Positions 1 to 10,927 of a DNA stretch of 64,000 nucleotides are shown here, in pieces (the stretch's first letter is position 1; every line of letters begins with the position of its first letter). The notes beneath the pieces are model-generated. The model ran no database searches and was not told where the DNA came from. It saw only the letters and a program-made list of their open reading frames with translations. The position numbers and the translations under genes were made by a program. Source of the DNA: Acidobacteriota bacterium (GTDB lineage: Bacteria > Acidobacteriota > Thermoanaerobaculia > Gp7-AA8); NCBI GenBank assembly GCA_021781455.1, contig JAJXWV010000056.1, positions 1-64,000 on the forward strand, written 5' to 3'.

Positions 1-997
1 GTGGCGCGGCAGCAGTCGTGGTTTGCGGTGCGGCATTCCGCGCGGCGAGAAGCTTGTCGAGTGCGGCCTGCGTCTCCGCTTCGCCGGAGATGCAGAGGGA
101 TGTGTCTTTCGTCTCGCCGGTGGCGAGCGCGTGTGCGTAGTCGTTGCAGGTGTCGAATCCGCATCCCGCACAGTCGGTCTGCGCGAGCGCCTCGTACGCC
201 TTCTCCTGGAATTGTTCGGTCGACATCGCGGGCGTCGCGGCGGCTGTCGCCGCTGCTTTCGCGTCGGCCGCAGGCGCCGCTGCCGGCGGCGCGGGAGGTG
301 CCTGCGGCGCGGGCGCTGCCGGCGCGGCACTCGCTGGAGGAGCGGCGCCGCCCGCAGGGCTCAGCTTCGGCTTCTCCGGCATGGGCGTCCGCTTCACTCC
401 CGAAATCGGTGCCGGCCGGAGCTGGGCCCGCGCCTGCTCCGCCCGAAGGGCTGGACCTTCATGCGACGGGCGGATCGTGTCGCGAACCGCCGCACGCGCA
501 AAGTCGTACGCCTCTCCTCCCTTGCGGAGGATGTGCATCTTCTCGATTTTCTTCTGCAGCTCCATCAAGCCCCACAGAAGGGCTTCCGGCCGCGGCGGGC
601 AACCTGGGATGTAGACGTCGACCGGAATCAGGCGATCGACGCCCTGTGTGACCGCGTAGGTGTCGTAAGGTCCGCCGCACGTTGCACACGAGCCCATGGC
701 GATGACCCATTTCGGCTCCGGCATCTGGTCCCACAACCGGCGGACGATCGGCGCCATCTTCTCCGTCACGGTTCCGGAGACGATCATCAGATCCGCCTGC
801 CGGGGCGTTGCCCGGAAGACCTCGGCGCCGAAGCGCGCCATGTCGTGCCGCGGGTCGAGCACGGCCATCATCTCGATCGCACAGCAGGCCAGGCCGAACT
901 GCATCGGCCAGAGCGAGGACTTGCGCGCCCAGTTGAAGAACTTGTCGACGGTGGTGGTGAGAACGTTCGAGTCGAACCGATTCTCGATCAGACCCAT
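1..997 (-). CDS. nuoB: NADH-quinone oxidoreductase subunit B fused to an RnfB-type Fe-S domain (3' end outside window)
   Basis: Complex I subunit that holds cluster N2 and passes electrons to quinone at the cytoplasmic side of the membrane. The first ~165 residues are ordinary NuoB: the CC pair in [19 protein letters not shown] and [12 protein letters not shown] supply the N2 ligands. An unusual ~160-residue extension follows: a Pro/Ala-rich linker and then a domain with [20 protein letters not shown] and a further Cys in SLCISGE, the C-x2-C-x4-C-x16-C pattern of the small Fe-S domain of RnfB. The frame stays open to the left edge, so the true C-terminus is not visible. The ATG overlaps the last 10 bases of nuoA, which implies translational coupling. 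NuoB is certain; the identity of the tail is by motif only. Confidence 0.93.
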   Translation of the reverse strand, partial: MGLIENRFDSNVLTTTVDKFFNWARKSSLWPMQFGLACCAIEMMAVLDPRHDMARFGAEVFRATPRQADLMIVSGTVTEKMAPIVRRLWDQMPEPKWVIAMGSCATCGGPYDTYAVTQGVDRLIPVDVYIPGCPPRPEALLWGLMELQKKIEKMHILRKGGEAYDFARAAVRDTIRPSHEGPALRAEQARAQLRPAPISGVKRTPMPEKPKLSPAGGAAPPASAAPAAPAPQAPPAPPAAAPAADAKAAATAAATPAMSTEQFQEKAYEALAQTDCAGCGFDTCNDYAHALATGETKDTSLCISGEAETQAALDKLLAARNAAPQTTTAAAP

Positions 998-1347
998 GTG
1001 AGGACCTTCCTCTTCCAGGCGTAGAAGTACCCCACCAACAGAATCACCAGGAACACCGCCATCTCAACAGCTCCAAACCACCCGAGCTGCTTGAAGCGGA
1101 TCGCCCAGGGGAAGAGGAAGATCGTCTCGACATCGAACACGATGAAGAGCACCGCAATGAGGAAATAGCGGACAGAGAAACGGTGATCGAACGCCAGCGA
1201 GGTCGCTGGAACGCCGCATTCGTACGGTTCCAGTTTTACTCTCTCGGGACGGGAGGCGCGGACCAGCGGGGCGATGACAAACAATGTCAAAAGTACGAGC
1301 CCGATTGCCGCGGACGCTGCTACCAGGAGCACGGTGTAATTGGCCAT
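988..1347 (-). CDS. nuoA: NADH-quinone oxidoreductase subunit A
   Basis: Small membrane subunit of complex I, 119 residues, the usual family length. Three hydrophobic helices are visible, with the family signature YECGVPA on the loop after helix 1 and [12 protein letters not shown] in helix 2. First gene of the nuo run on the minus strand, overlapping nuoB by 10 bases. A 134-base gap with palindromic TCACA/TGTGA elements separates it from midA upstream, so it probably has its own promoter. Confidence 0.97.
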   Translation of the reverse strand: MANYTVLLVAASAAIGLVLLTLFVIAPLVRASRPERVKLEPYECGVPATSLAFDHRFSVRYFLIAVLFIVFDVETIFLFPWAIRFKQLGWFGAVEMAVFLVILLVGYFYAWKRKVLTWV

Positions 1348-1419
1348 ATTCGTCTGAGGAGGCGTGACTAACGAACGGCGGCAATTGTAGACGCCACCCC
1401 CCCGGAGTCAAGAAAACGA

Positions 1420-1440
1420 CATCACATTTACCGTGTGATG
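1420..1440. promoter_or_regulatory. 7-bp inverted repeat upstream of nuoA
   Basis: CATCACA (1420-1426) and TGTGATG (1434-1440) are perfect reverse complements separated by 7 bases, centred 83 bases upstream of the nuoA start. The half-sites are those of CRP-type regulators but face the opposite way from the usual TGTGA-N6-TCACA order. Confidence 0.5.
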
Positions 1441-1449
1441 AAGGTAACA
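1434..1449. promoter_or_regulatory. CRP-like box TGTGATGAAGGTAACA upstream of nuoA
   Basis: Matches TGTGA-N6-TCACA at 9 of 10 positions, centred about 94 bases upstream of the nuoA ATG. It shares its left half with the inverted repeat at 1420-1440. Functional assignment is inferred from the similar boxes at 51-62.6 kb. Confidence 0.4.
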
Positions 1450-1463
1450 CGGCCACAACAGCC

Positions 1464-1479
1464 CGTGTCACAAATCACA
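1464..1479. promoter_or_regulatory. CRP-like box CGTGTCACAAATCACA between midA and nuoA
   Basis: Matches TGTGA-N6-TCACA at 8 of 10 positions. It lies just beyond the midA stop and 30 bases from the box at 1434. May be part of the same nuoA control region. Confidence 0.3.
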
Positions 1480-1481
1480 CG

Positions 1482-2591
1482 TCAAAATAGGGGCCGCTGA
1501 AAACTCCATCGCCCCTCGCCGAAGCCCTTTCCCTGCACCAACACTCGGATGTCGTGGCCGATGGCATCTGGCAAGACAAGCTGCCGCGCCGCGTCCCGTT
1601 TCTCCAGAAGTCCAATGCCCTCAGCGAGATCAGCGATCTCCAGATCCGTCGACGGCTTCAGAAACTCATGTTCGGTAATGCCGAGGCCGAGGAGAAACCT
1701 CGCCTGGCGCTCGAAAAAGAGCGTTGAAAAACCCCGCCCCTCCCCCACCCGTCGCAGGTCATCGAAATTGATGTGAGCGGTGAGGTCCTGTTGTCCGGGA
1801 TTCGCCAGGAGGTCGCGGCCCACCCGGTGTCGCGAGTACGCCGCCGCCGTTCCGAAACGACGCGCGCGGGAGTGGAAAAGTTTGTCCTGGGGATATCCAT
1901 AGTCAAAGGTGACCACCAGGCCACGATCGACCAGCCGGCAGATGTCGCCGTAGAGTGCGCCCCACTCGGGCGAGACGTCGGCGAACTGCCCATCCGTCAG
2001 AGTGATGCCACGGGAAGCGAAGTAGCCTTCGAGCTCGCCCGATGTCTCATGCTCGCTCCAGTCGAGGTGACCGTCGCGATCGGTCACCCAGAGCTCGTGG
2101 AGGTGTTTGCCGCGCTGCACGAGCCGCGCGAATGGGAGCGCGTCGAAGAGCTCATTGCTGAGCATGAGATGTGCGCCGCCGCGAGGCACCTCGTCGATGG
2201 TGGCGACGAAAGCAACGTTCCGTTTCGCATCCAGAGGAACGCGATCGAGTGCGCGATCGACGCCGACAAATCGTGCACGTGAATCCGAGCTGGCGTTGGC
2301 CAGCGAACGGATCAGCGAGCCGTCGCCGCAGCCGATGTCCACAATCGTGCACAAGCCGTCGCCGCTACGACGCACGAAATCATTGACGAGCCTGCTGAGG
2401 GCAAATGAAAAAGCAGGGCTGAGCTCGGGCGAAGTGATGAAGTCACCTTCGCGTCCGACCGGATTTTGGGTGCCTGCGTAGTATCCGAAATCGGGATGGT
2501 ATAGAGCGACCTCCACGAAATCTCGGAAGGATAAGTCACCATGCATGAGCAAGTTACGAAGTCCGTCTGGAATCGAGTCAGCCTCCGCCAT
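1482..2591 (-). CDS. midA: MidA/NDUFAF7-family SAM-dependent methyltransferase
   Basis: Class I methyltransferase of the family whose eukaryotic members (NDUFAF7/MidA) methylate an Arg of the complex I 49-kDa subunit and are needed for complex I assembly. Length 369 is normal. Visible: the family N-terminal block GDLSFRDFVEVALYHPDFGY, then REGDFITSPELSPAF, and the SAM-binding motif IVDIGCGDGSL near residue 85. It lies directly upstream of nuoA on the same strand, consistent with complex I maturation. The ATG at 2591 follows a region with no competing frame. The bacterial substrate is not established by sequence. Confidence 0.9.
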   Translation of the reverse strand: MAEADSIPDGLRNLLMHGDLSFRDFVEVALYHPDFGYYAGTQNPVGREGDFITSPELSPAFSFALSRLVNDFVRRSGDGLCTIVDIGCGDGSLIRSLANASSDSRARFVGVDRALDRVPLDAKRNVAFVATIDEVPRGGAHLMLSNELFDALPFARLVQRGKHLHELWVTDRDGHLDWSEHETSGELEGYFASRGITLTDGQFADVSPEWGALYGDICRLVDRGLVVTFDYGYPQDKLFHSRARRFGTAAAYSRHRVGRDLLANPGQQDLTAHINFDDLRRVGEGRGFSTLFFERQARFLLGLGITEHEFLKPSTDLEIADLAEGIGLLEKRDAARQLVLPDAIGHDIRVLVQGKGFGEGRWSFQRPLF

Positions 2592-2766
2592 GATTCCCGA
2601 TCGTACACCCGTGAGCGCCTTCCAGAAGCGACCTCGACGGCGATCGTACGCCGGCTTTTGTAGTTATTTGCAGCATGGCACTCCCGTTGCCTTCCCTGCG
2701 AGCCTGGGTGATTCGAAGGAGCCGTGCAGAGCGACAGGGGCTCGACTCGGACACCAGGAGGAACTC

Positions 2767-3414
2767 ATGAAAAGACTCACCGCCATGTTTGCGACGTTGC
2801 TCTTGATCGCCACCGCAGCGATTGCGCAGGTGGATGACCACGCAAAGACGAAGAGAGGAGCCATCATCGGCGGTGTCGCCGGCGGAATCGTCGGTGCGGT
2901 GATCGGCAACAACCGCGGCCACCACAGCGCGAAGCGCGGAGCGGTGGTCGGAACGCTCGCGGGCGGCGCGGCCGGTGCCATCGTCGGCGCGATGATGGAC
3001 AGGCAGGAACGAGAGCTGCGCCAGATCCAGGGTGTCAACGTATCGCGAACCGCTCCGAATGAGTTGAACGTGAGCGTGCAGAACGAAGTGCTGTTCGACT
3101 TCAACTCTTCTGCCCTTCGACCGAGCTCACGGCGGGCGCTGCAAAACATGGCCGGCGTGTTCGGCAAGTATCCGGATACGACGATCAAGGTGGAAGGCTT
3201 CACCGACTCGATCGGCCCGGCCGCGTACAACCAGCGGCTCTCCGAGCGCCGCGCGGACTCGGTGACGAACTATCTGGAAAACATGGGAGTGCGAAGCGGG
3301 CGTCTCGAACCGATCGGCTTCGGCGAGACGCATCCCCGGGCGTCGAATGCCACGGCGTCGGGCCGTCAGCGGAACCGCCGCGTGGAAATTCACATCAAGG
3401 CGACGAAGGCCTGA
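2767..3414 (+). CDS. OmpA/YiaD-like outer-membrane peptidoglycan-binding protein (copy 1)
   Basis: 215-residue exported protein. A signal peptide (MKRLTAMFATLLLIATAAIA) is followed by a glycine-zipper segment of two Gly/Ala hairpin helices (GGVAGGIVGAVIGN; GTLAGGAAGAIVGAMM), then a C-terminal OmpA domain with LFDFNSSALRP, GFTDSIG, YNQRLSERRADSV and NRRVEIHI, which bind the peptidoglycan diaminopimelate. ATG chosen for the Shine-Dalgarno CAGGAGG 7 bases upstream. The next gene is a paralogue with the same architecture but a lipoprotein signal. Probable role: tethering the outer membrane to the cell wall. Confidence 0.9.
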   Translation: MKRLTAMFATLLLIATAAIAQVDDHAKTKRGAIIGGVAGGIVGAVIGNNRGHHSAKRGAVVGTLAGGAAGAIVGAMMDRQERELRQIQGVNVSRTAPNELNVSVQNEVLFDFNSSALRPSSRRALQNMAGVFGKYPDTTIKVEGFTDSIGPAAYNQRLSERRADSVTNYLENMGVRSGRLEPIGFGETHPRASNATASGRQRNRRVEIHIKATKA

Positions 3415-3427
3415 CCGAGTCGCCGAC

Positions 3428-3457
3428 CGACGGGCGCTCGATCTCGAGCGCCCGTCG
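3428..3457 (+). terminator. 14-bp hairpin after OmpA copy 1
   Basis: CGACGGGCGCTCGA and its exact reverse complement, separated by 2 bases, start 13 bases after the stop codon. There is no clear U-run, so it may act as an mRNA 3' stabiliser rather than a classical terminator. Confidence 0.55.
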
Positions 3458-3585
3458 TGTATCCGGCGAATTGGTGGGAAGTGGAGGGCAGCGACGCGGC
3501 ACCGCTCTCGGAAAGAATGACGGCGGTCACGCGCGTTTTCACTACTGACGCTCATGATCGAGCGCGAAGATTCAGGAGGTACACC

Positions 3586-4230
3586 ATGACCCGGAAGTTC
3601 GCCATCCTAATTCTCGCCACACTATTCGCTGCAGCGTGTACAACGACCGGCGATGACCCGAATGCGAAGGCAAAGCGCGGAGCCGGCATCGGCGCGGCCG
3701 CCGGTGCCATTGCCGGCGCGATCATCGGAAACCAGGGCGGCAATCCGGCCACCGGCGCGGTCATCGGCGCCGCTGTGGGCGCAGGGGTCGGCGGAGCCGT
3801 CGGCCACAACATGGATAAGCAGCAACAGCAGCTCCAGCAGATCCCCGGAGTGGAGGTCACCCGTCCGTCCGAGAACCAGATCAACGTTCAGCTGACGAGC
3901 GACATCCTCTTCGACTTGAACTCGACGGCGTTGCGGCCTCAGTCGCAGGACGTGCTGCGCGACCTGGCCGCAAATTTCCGGCAGTATCCGAGTGAAACGT
4001 TCGAAGTGAACGGCCACACCGACTCCACCGGCAACGCCGAATACAACATGACGCTTTCTCAGCGCCGGGCCGATTCCGTGGCCGGATATCTCGTCGACCA
4101 GGGCGTGCCAGGAGCCCAGATCACTGCCCGAGGATTCGGCGAGACGCAGCCGAAGGCGTCGAACGACACGCCGGAAGGGCGGCAGCTCAACCGTCGCGTC
4201 GAGATCCACATCCGCGGCAATAACTCGTGA
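3586..4230 (+). CDS. OmpA/YiaD-like lipoprotein (copy 2)
   Basis: 214-residue paralogue of the preceding gene. The N-terminus MTRKFAILILATLFAAAC ends in a plausible lipobox Cys18, so this copy is probably lipid-anchored. A glycine zipper (GAGIGAAAGAIAGAIIGN) and a C-terminal OmpA domain (LFDLNSTALRP, GHTDSTG, YNMTLSQRRADSV, LNRRVEIHI) follow. Shine-Dalgarno AGGAGG lies 6 bases before the ATG. A 172-base gap and a hairpin separate the two copies, so they may be separately expressed. Lipid-anchored and soluble versions side by side suggest a local duplication with divergence of targeting. Confidence 0.9.
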   Translation: MTRKFAILILATLFAAACTTTGDDPNAKAKRGAGIGAAAGAIAGAIIGNQGGNPATGAVIGAAVGAGVGGAVGHNMDKQQQQLQQIPGVEVTRPSENQINVQLTSDILFDLNSTALRPQSQDVLRDLAANFRQYPSETFEVNGHTDSTGNAEYNMTLSQRRADSVAGYLVDQGVPGAQITARGFGETQPKASNDTPEGRQLNRRVEIHIRGNNS

Positions 4231-4238
4231 GGCGCACC

Positions 4239-4289
4239 GGAGCACCGGTTCTCAACCTGGAATTCGTCGCCCGAATGAACCGGTGCTCC
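4239..4289. repeat. 12-bp inverted repeat with nested hairpin
   Basis: GGAGCACCGGTT (4239-4250) pairs perfectly with AACCGGTGCTCC (4278-4289); the 27-base loop contains a second hairpin ATTCG...CGAAT. It follows the stop of the second OmpA gene. No U-run. The rest of the gap to 4532 shows no credible gene, only the presumed leader of the pyrophosphatase gene. Confidence 0.6.
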
Positions 4290-4532
4290 GTCAGTCTCTG
4301 CAGCGACTCCTGACGCCTCGCCGACGACACGGAGTTCCCGCCGGCCGCAGCTCTCCACGACGCGACGGATCTGGTGCCGAAACTCGCCGATTTCGTCCGC
4401 GATTTTCGCCTGATCGAAATTCGAGACAAGTTCCGCCGGAATTTTGTAGAATCCGCGCGCCCAAGCGTCCAATATCCAATGCGCTACCCGTCTATGCGGG
4501 CGGGCAACCGTCAACACAATCACGGAGGAACT

Positions 4533-7046
<2,514 letters not shown>

Positions 7047-7066
7047 ACAATCGCGATCTTCCAGAG

Positions 7067-7099
7067 AACGCCCCGCGGCAACGCGGGGCGTTTTCTTTT
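7067..7099 (+). terminator. Intrinsic terminator of the pyrophosphatase gene
   Basis: 10-bp stem AACGCCCCGC / GCGGGGCGTT with a 6-base loop, followed by TTTTCTTTT. Confidence 0.9.
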
Positions 7100-7126
7100 G
7101 GCGTGAACGGGCGCCGCGACCGCGCT

Positions 7127-8542
7127 TCAGTTTCCCGCGCTCTTCGTGCCGGTGCGGATTGAATCGAAGTAGGCAACGACCTTCGGCGAGAAATTGCTCT
7201 TTCCCAGGCGCAGCGAGCGGTTGAGCTTCAGTGCGGAACGAAAGTCGTCAGCCGCCTCGCTCAAGCCGCGCTCCGGAGTGCGCGAAAGGGTCGCTTGCGT
7301 GTAGCGCGCACAACCGCGCAGAAGGAACGCCTCGGCCGAGGGGCCGCTGGCGATGAGCGCGGTCAGAATCTCGTCGCATGCCCTGGTGTCGCCGTGGGCG
7401 AACGCGCGATAAGCCCTTTCCAGTTGCGAGCGCGACCCGGCCGCAGAAGTCGCCGTCGTCTGCGTCGCTGCCCCCGGCACAGCAGTCAGAGAATCGAGCT
7501 CACGCTGTCGCGCCTCGACGAACTCGACGGCGCGCTTGATCGTCGTGGCGTCGGGCTTCTTCTGTAAGTCCTGATCGATGACTGCCGCGTCGCGCGACGC
7601 GGAGCGTAAAACCTGCTGATACTTCCGGTCGTTCCTTCGTTGCGCTGCGGCTCTGGAAACGCGAGCCCGGTACTCCTGAAGCGCGACGCGGGCGGCGACG
7701 AGCGCCTCCCTCTCCACGTTCTGCTGGGGAGGAGCAGCCGGTTGTGCAGCGGGAACAGATTGCGGTTTCGGCGTCTCCTGTGCGACCTGTGGCTGCGGTT
7801 TCTGCGGAACCGGTTTCGCGGCTTCGGCCGGCGGCCTTTGTGGAGGCGCCTGGACCTGAACGCGCGAGACCTCGACTGGCGGCTGCTGCTTCGGAGCGGG
7901 GGCCGGACGTGCGGCCTTCGCGCGGCGCGACTCCTCGGCGGCGCTCACAAACAGCTCCCGAGCCTGGTTCGCGGTCTCGCCGGCACGGTGATAGGCCCGC
8001 GAGTCGGTTCCGGCCTTGTTGAACTGATCGATGGCTTCCTGAAGCCGCCTCTGCCCCTGACGGTAGGTCTCGCTGCGATCCCCTCCGGCGGCCAGCGCAT
8101 CCATCTGGCTGGACATGGCCCGGCTCACCAGGGCGTCGGTCGCTTTGCGGGCATCAGCCGAGGCGCTCTGGGCCATCCGATGCTTCTCCGCCTGCGCCCG
8201 CGCCACCCAGTCCCGCATCTTCGCGTAGTAGTCGGTGTTCTGGATCGCGCCCTGCTCCTCGGAAATGTGCCACTCGCGCAGCGCTCCATCGGTGTCACCG
8301 AGATTGAATCTGGCGATGCCAAGCCAGAAGTGCGGAACGTAGACGATGATCTCGTTCCGCGCCCGCACGGACGCCCCCTCGTTCGGCATCTCCCGCAGCG
8401 AACGCTGCAGCGCCTCGACTGCGGAGTCGTAGCTCTTGGCGTTGACGGCCTTCACTCCGCGGTTGTAGGCCTCGTACCACTTCTCTGCCATGGCCGGTGT
8501 GGCCAGGAGCAGAAGAAGCGCGAAACACGCCGCCCGCTTCAT
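7127..8542 (-). CDS. Secreted TPR-containing protein paired with a Ser/Thr kinase
   Basis: 471 residues. A signal peptide (MKRAACFALLLLLATPAMA) precedes tetratricopeptide-like helices (AYNRGVKAVNAKSYDSAVEA; WLGIARFNLGDTDGALREW), a helical region, a Pro/Gln-rich linker (about residues 215-290) and a C-terminal region with more TPR-like repeats (AYRAFAHGDTRACDEILTAL; FLLRGCARYTQATL). No catalytic motif. The ATG overlaps the kinase stop in an ATGA arrangement, so the two are translated together. It may be a periplasmic scaffold or effector of the kinase; that is context only. Confidence 0.8.
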   Translation of the reverse strand: MKRAACFALLLLLATPAMAEKWYEAYNRGVKAVNAKSYDSAVEALQRSLREMPNEGASVRARNEIIVYVPHFWLGIARFNLGDTDGALREWHISEEQGAIQNTDYYAKMRDWVARAQAEKHRMAQSASADARKATDALVSRAMSSQMDALAAGGDRSETYRQGQRRLQEAIDQFNKAGTDSRAYHRAGETANQARELFVSAAEESRRAKAARPAPAPKQQPPVEVSRVQVQAPPQRPPAEAAKPVPQKPQPQVAQETPKPQSVPAAQPAAPPQQNVEREALVAARVALQEYRARVSRAAAQRRNDRKYQQVLRSASRDAAVIDQDLQKKPDATTIKRAVEFVEARQRELDSLTAVPGAATQTTATSAAGSRSQLERAYRAFAHGDTRACDEILTALIASGPSAEAFLLRGCARYTQATLSRTPERGLSEAADDFRSALKLNRSLRLGKSNFSPKVVAYFDSIRTGTKSAGN

Positions 8543-10134
8543 CGGCCCACCCCGAACGCCGGCAACGGCGCAGTGTCGGCGTTGCTGAACTCGACATTGA
8601 GAAGCTCGTCGCCTTGCCGGAGCGAGATCGTTTTCGCGATCGGCTTCGCGAACGCCGGATTCGAGAGCGTCACTTCGTACGTTCCGGGCGGGAGGTCGAC
8701 CGGAGCCGGCGTGACGAGCGGTTCTTTCAACTCGATCTGCTGGCCACTTTCCGTGTTGCGGATGCTCGTCACGGTGGCCCAGGGAAAAGCATTGATCGCC
8801 AGGTGCACCGAACTGATGGGGGCGGCCGACGCCTCGATCTTTGCACCCGAGGGCAGCGAGGCGCTCGCTGAGTGTCGTTTCACGAGGAAAATCACACCGG
8901 TCGCGATCAGCACAACCGCCGCCACCGTCAAGGCGATGAACGTCGGTCGCTTACCTGCCCGGTCGGGGCCAGGTGCGGACGAGGCCACGGTCAACACGGT
9001 CGGGGCGGCGCCGGAATCCGTCTGAACCGTCGCTGCGGGAGGCGAATTCGTCTGCACTGTGGCGGCGCCCGATGAATCCGTGACCACCGTGGGCTGATCG
9101 CCGGGTTTCGCGACGACGCGCGTGGCTTCGTCCGTCACCTCAGTCGCCCTCGGTACCGCCTGAGCTCCGGGCGTGTCCGCGAGCGACGGCACGAGCTTCT
9201 CCAGCGCGTCGGCGAACTCGCGCCCGGTCGCGAAACGGCGGCTGCGGTCTTTCTCGAGCGCGCGGAAGATCACGCTCTCGAGTTGAGGCGACTCGGGCAC
9301 GGTGGGATTGACGTCATGCAGTGAGCGCGGTTTCTCGGATGCGTGCAGCATCAGGTAACCGTGCGGTGTATCGGCCTGGAACGGAGGAATGCCCGTGAGC
9401 ATCTCGTACAGGACGATCCCGAACGAATACAGATCTGCGCGGCCGTCGATGCGTTGCCCGGCCTCGAGCATGCCCAGATGCTCGGGTGAACAGTATTTCC
9501 ATTTGCCGACGAACATGCCGGTCTTGGTCTTGCTGTCGCCCTCGTCACCCCACTGCTTGGCGATGCCGAGGTCGATGATCTTCACCAGCTCGTTGGCCTC
9601 GTCGTCGTGCGTGATCATCAGGTTCTCGGGGCTGACGTCGCGATGGACGATGCCGGCACGGTGGATGGCGTCGAGACCGCGCAGCGCCTGGACGGCGAGT
9701 GTTGCCGCGTACTTCGGCGACAGCGGACCGCGCTCTTCGAGCAGCTCGTGAAGGTTGGTGCCCTCGATGTACTCCCAGACCATGTACCGCGAGCCGTCTT
9801 CGAGGGTCGAGAAGTCGAACAGCGTGGCGACGTTTGGATGATGGATTCGCGTTGCCAGGCGGGCTTCACGAAGAAAGCGTTCGTGGGCGCCCTCCTCGCC
9901 GGCGATCGAGGAGCGCATCAGCTTGATCACCCGGATTGCATTGAGGTGGATGTGCAGGACCTTGAAGACCTCGCCCATGCCGCCGACGCCGAGCCGCGCC
10001 AGAATCTGATACTTGCCATCGATGGGTGCCTCGAGATAACGACGGAGGAAATCCGTCACCGGCTCGCCGCAGAACGGGCATGCTTTGAAGGCCGGATCGA
10101 TCTCCGATCTGCAGTGGATGCAGAAAAAGGACAT
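8539..10134 (-). CDS. Zinc-ribbon Ser/Thr protein kinase with single transmembrane helix
   Basis: 531 residues. Order: N-terminal zinc ribbon (C5, C8, C19, C22), eukaryotic-type kinase domain from about residue 38 with GVGGMGEVFK (P-loop), the VIK lysine, HRDVSPENL (catalytic loop), IIDLG in place of DFG, and YCSPEH (activation segment); then a Thr/Val-rich linker, a membrane helix (about residues 400-420) and an extracytoplasmic PEGA-like beta domain ending near LRQGDELLNVEF. Catalytic Asp and Lys are present, so it should be active. Co-translated with the downstream TPR protein. Substrates are unknown. Confidence 0.92.
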   Translation of the reverse strand: MSFFCIHCRSEIDPAFKACPFCGEPVTDFLRRYLEAPIDGKYQILARLGVGGMGEVFKVLHIHLNAIRVIKLMRSSIAGEEGAHERFLREARLATRIHHPNVATLFDFSTLEDGSRYMVWEYIEGTNLHELLEERGPLSPKYAATLAVQALRGLDAIHRAGIVHRDVSPENLMITHDDEANELVKIIDLGIAKQWGDEGDSKTKTGMFVGKWKYCSPEHLGMLEAGQRIDGRADLYSFGIVLYEMLTGIPPFQADTPHGYLMLHASEKPRSLHDVNPTVPESPQLESVIFRALEKDRSRRFATGREFADALEKLVPSLADTPGAQAVPRATEVTDEATRVVAKPGDQPTVVTDSSGAATVQTNSPPAATVQTDSGAAPTVLTVASSAPGPDRAGKRPTFIALTVAAVVLIATGVIFLVKRHSASASLPSGAKIEASAAPISSVHLAINAFPWATVTSIRNTESGQQIELKEPLVTPAPVDLPPGTYEVTLSNPAFAKPIAKTISLRQGDELLNVEFSNADTAPLPAFGVGR

Positions 10135-10191
10135 GTGCAGTGGTCGCTCTGGATTCCGTTGCTGGCTGTCAGGCGATTATAAGCTTGCCAT

Positions 10192-10587
10192 ATGAAGGAA
10201 AAGACGATCACCGTGCGCACTTCGGAACGCGAGCAGATCCTCGTCATCACCGAGGAGCTGCAGCGCGCACTGGCCGCTCTCACCGCGGGCGACGGGATCT
10301 GCACGGTCGTCGTGCCGCACACGACCTGCGCCATATCCGTCAATGAGAATGCCGACCCGGATGTGCCCTCCGACATCGTCAAAGCGCTGCGTTCCATGAT
10401 CCCGCCGGTGCGCTTCGATCATGCAGAAGGGAACTCCGATGCTCACCTGCTGACGACCCTCATCGGGACGTCCCTTTCCTGGCCGTACCGCAAGGGGCGG
10501 ATGGTCTTCGGCACCTGGCAGGGCATCTACTTCATCGAGCTCGACGGACCGAGATCGCGGAAGGTCACCGTCTACGTGCAGGATTGA
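10192..10587 (+). CDS. YjbQ/UPF0047 family protein (secondary thiamine-phosphate synthase-type)
   Basis: 131 residues, the usual length. Family motifs VPHTTCAISVNENADPDV and DAHLLTTLIGTSLSWP contribute conserved His/Asp residues; a C-terminal GTWQGIYFIELDGPRSRKV block closes the fold. E. coli YjbQ can complement thiamine-phosphate synthase mutants, but the physiological reaction is unsettled, so no thiamine role is claimed. Divergent from the kinase with 57 bases between starts. Confidence 0.88.
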   Translation: MKEKTITVRTSEREQILVITEELQRALAALTAGDGICTVVVPHTTCAISVNENADPDVPSDIVKALRSMIPPVRFDHAEGNSDAHLLTTLIGTSLSWPYRKGRMVFGTWQGIYFIELDGPRSRKVTVYVQD

Positions 10588-10592
10588 AAAAA

Positions 10593-10622
10593 CGATCGGG
10601 CCGCCGGACGGCGGCCCGATCG
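10593..10622. terminator. 13-bp perfect hairpin after the YjbQ gene
   Basis: CGATCGGGCCGCC pairs with GGCGGCCCGATCG around a GGAC loop, 6 bases after the stop. The A-run lies on the upstream side, so on the plus strand it is a U-poor terminator-like hairpin; read on the minus strand it would be followed by TTTTTT. Confidence 0.7.
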
Positions 10623-10927
10623 ATCAGCGAGTTAGCGCGAACCGTATGCCTCACCTGCGGCGTTCCCCTCAGACCGCCGCAGGCTTCGGCGCGAGACACA
10701 GCCGGATCGCGGAGCCGATTTGACGGGCGAGTTTGACCTCGCCTCACCCATGATCGCTCCGGGACAGAACGGACGCTGTGCGGAGTTCGGCAGCGGCAGG
10801 TGCGATGAATCACAGGAGCTGGTCTTCCGGGCCTCCTGGCGGCGATATCGTTTCTGCTCATGAGGTTGCGCCGGTCGGCTCAGGCCTCGCAAGCCGCAAT
10901 GCGAGACCGGACAGAATTGGAGGAACG
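10623..10927. other. 305-base non-coding gap
   Basis: No credible gene on either strand. It should hold the promoter of the SOD gene, but no clear -35/-10 pair was found. Confidence 0.5.

Noticed and set aside
23-1024. 333-codon plus-strand open frame over nuoB
   Set aside because: Arg/Cys-rich low-complexity shadow of the nuoB-extension frame; nuoB motifs on the minus strand are certain.
10593-10622. TPP riboswitch near the YjbQ gene
   Set aside because: It is a single perfect hairpin downstream of the gene; no TPP-box sequence or multi-helix junction is visible.
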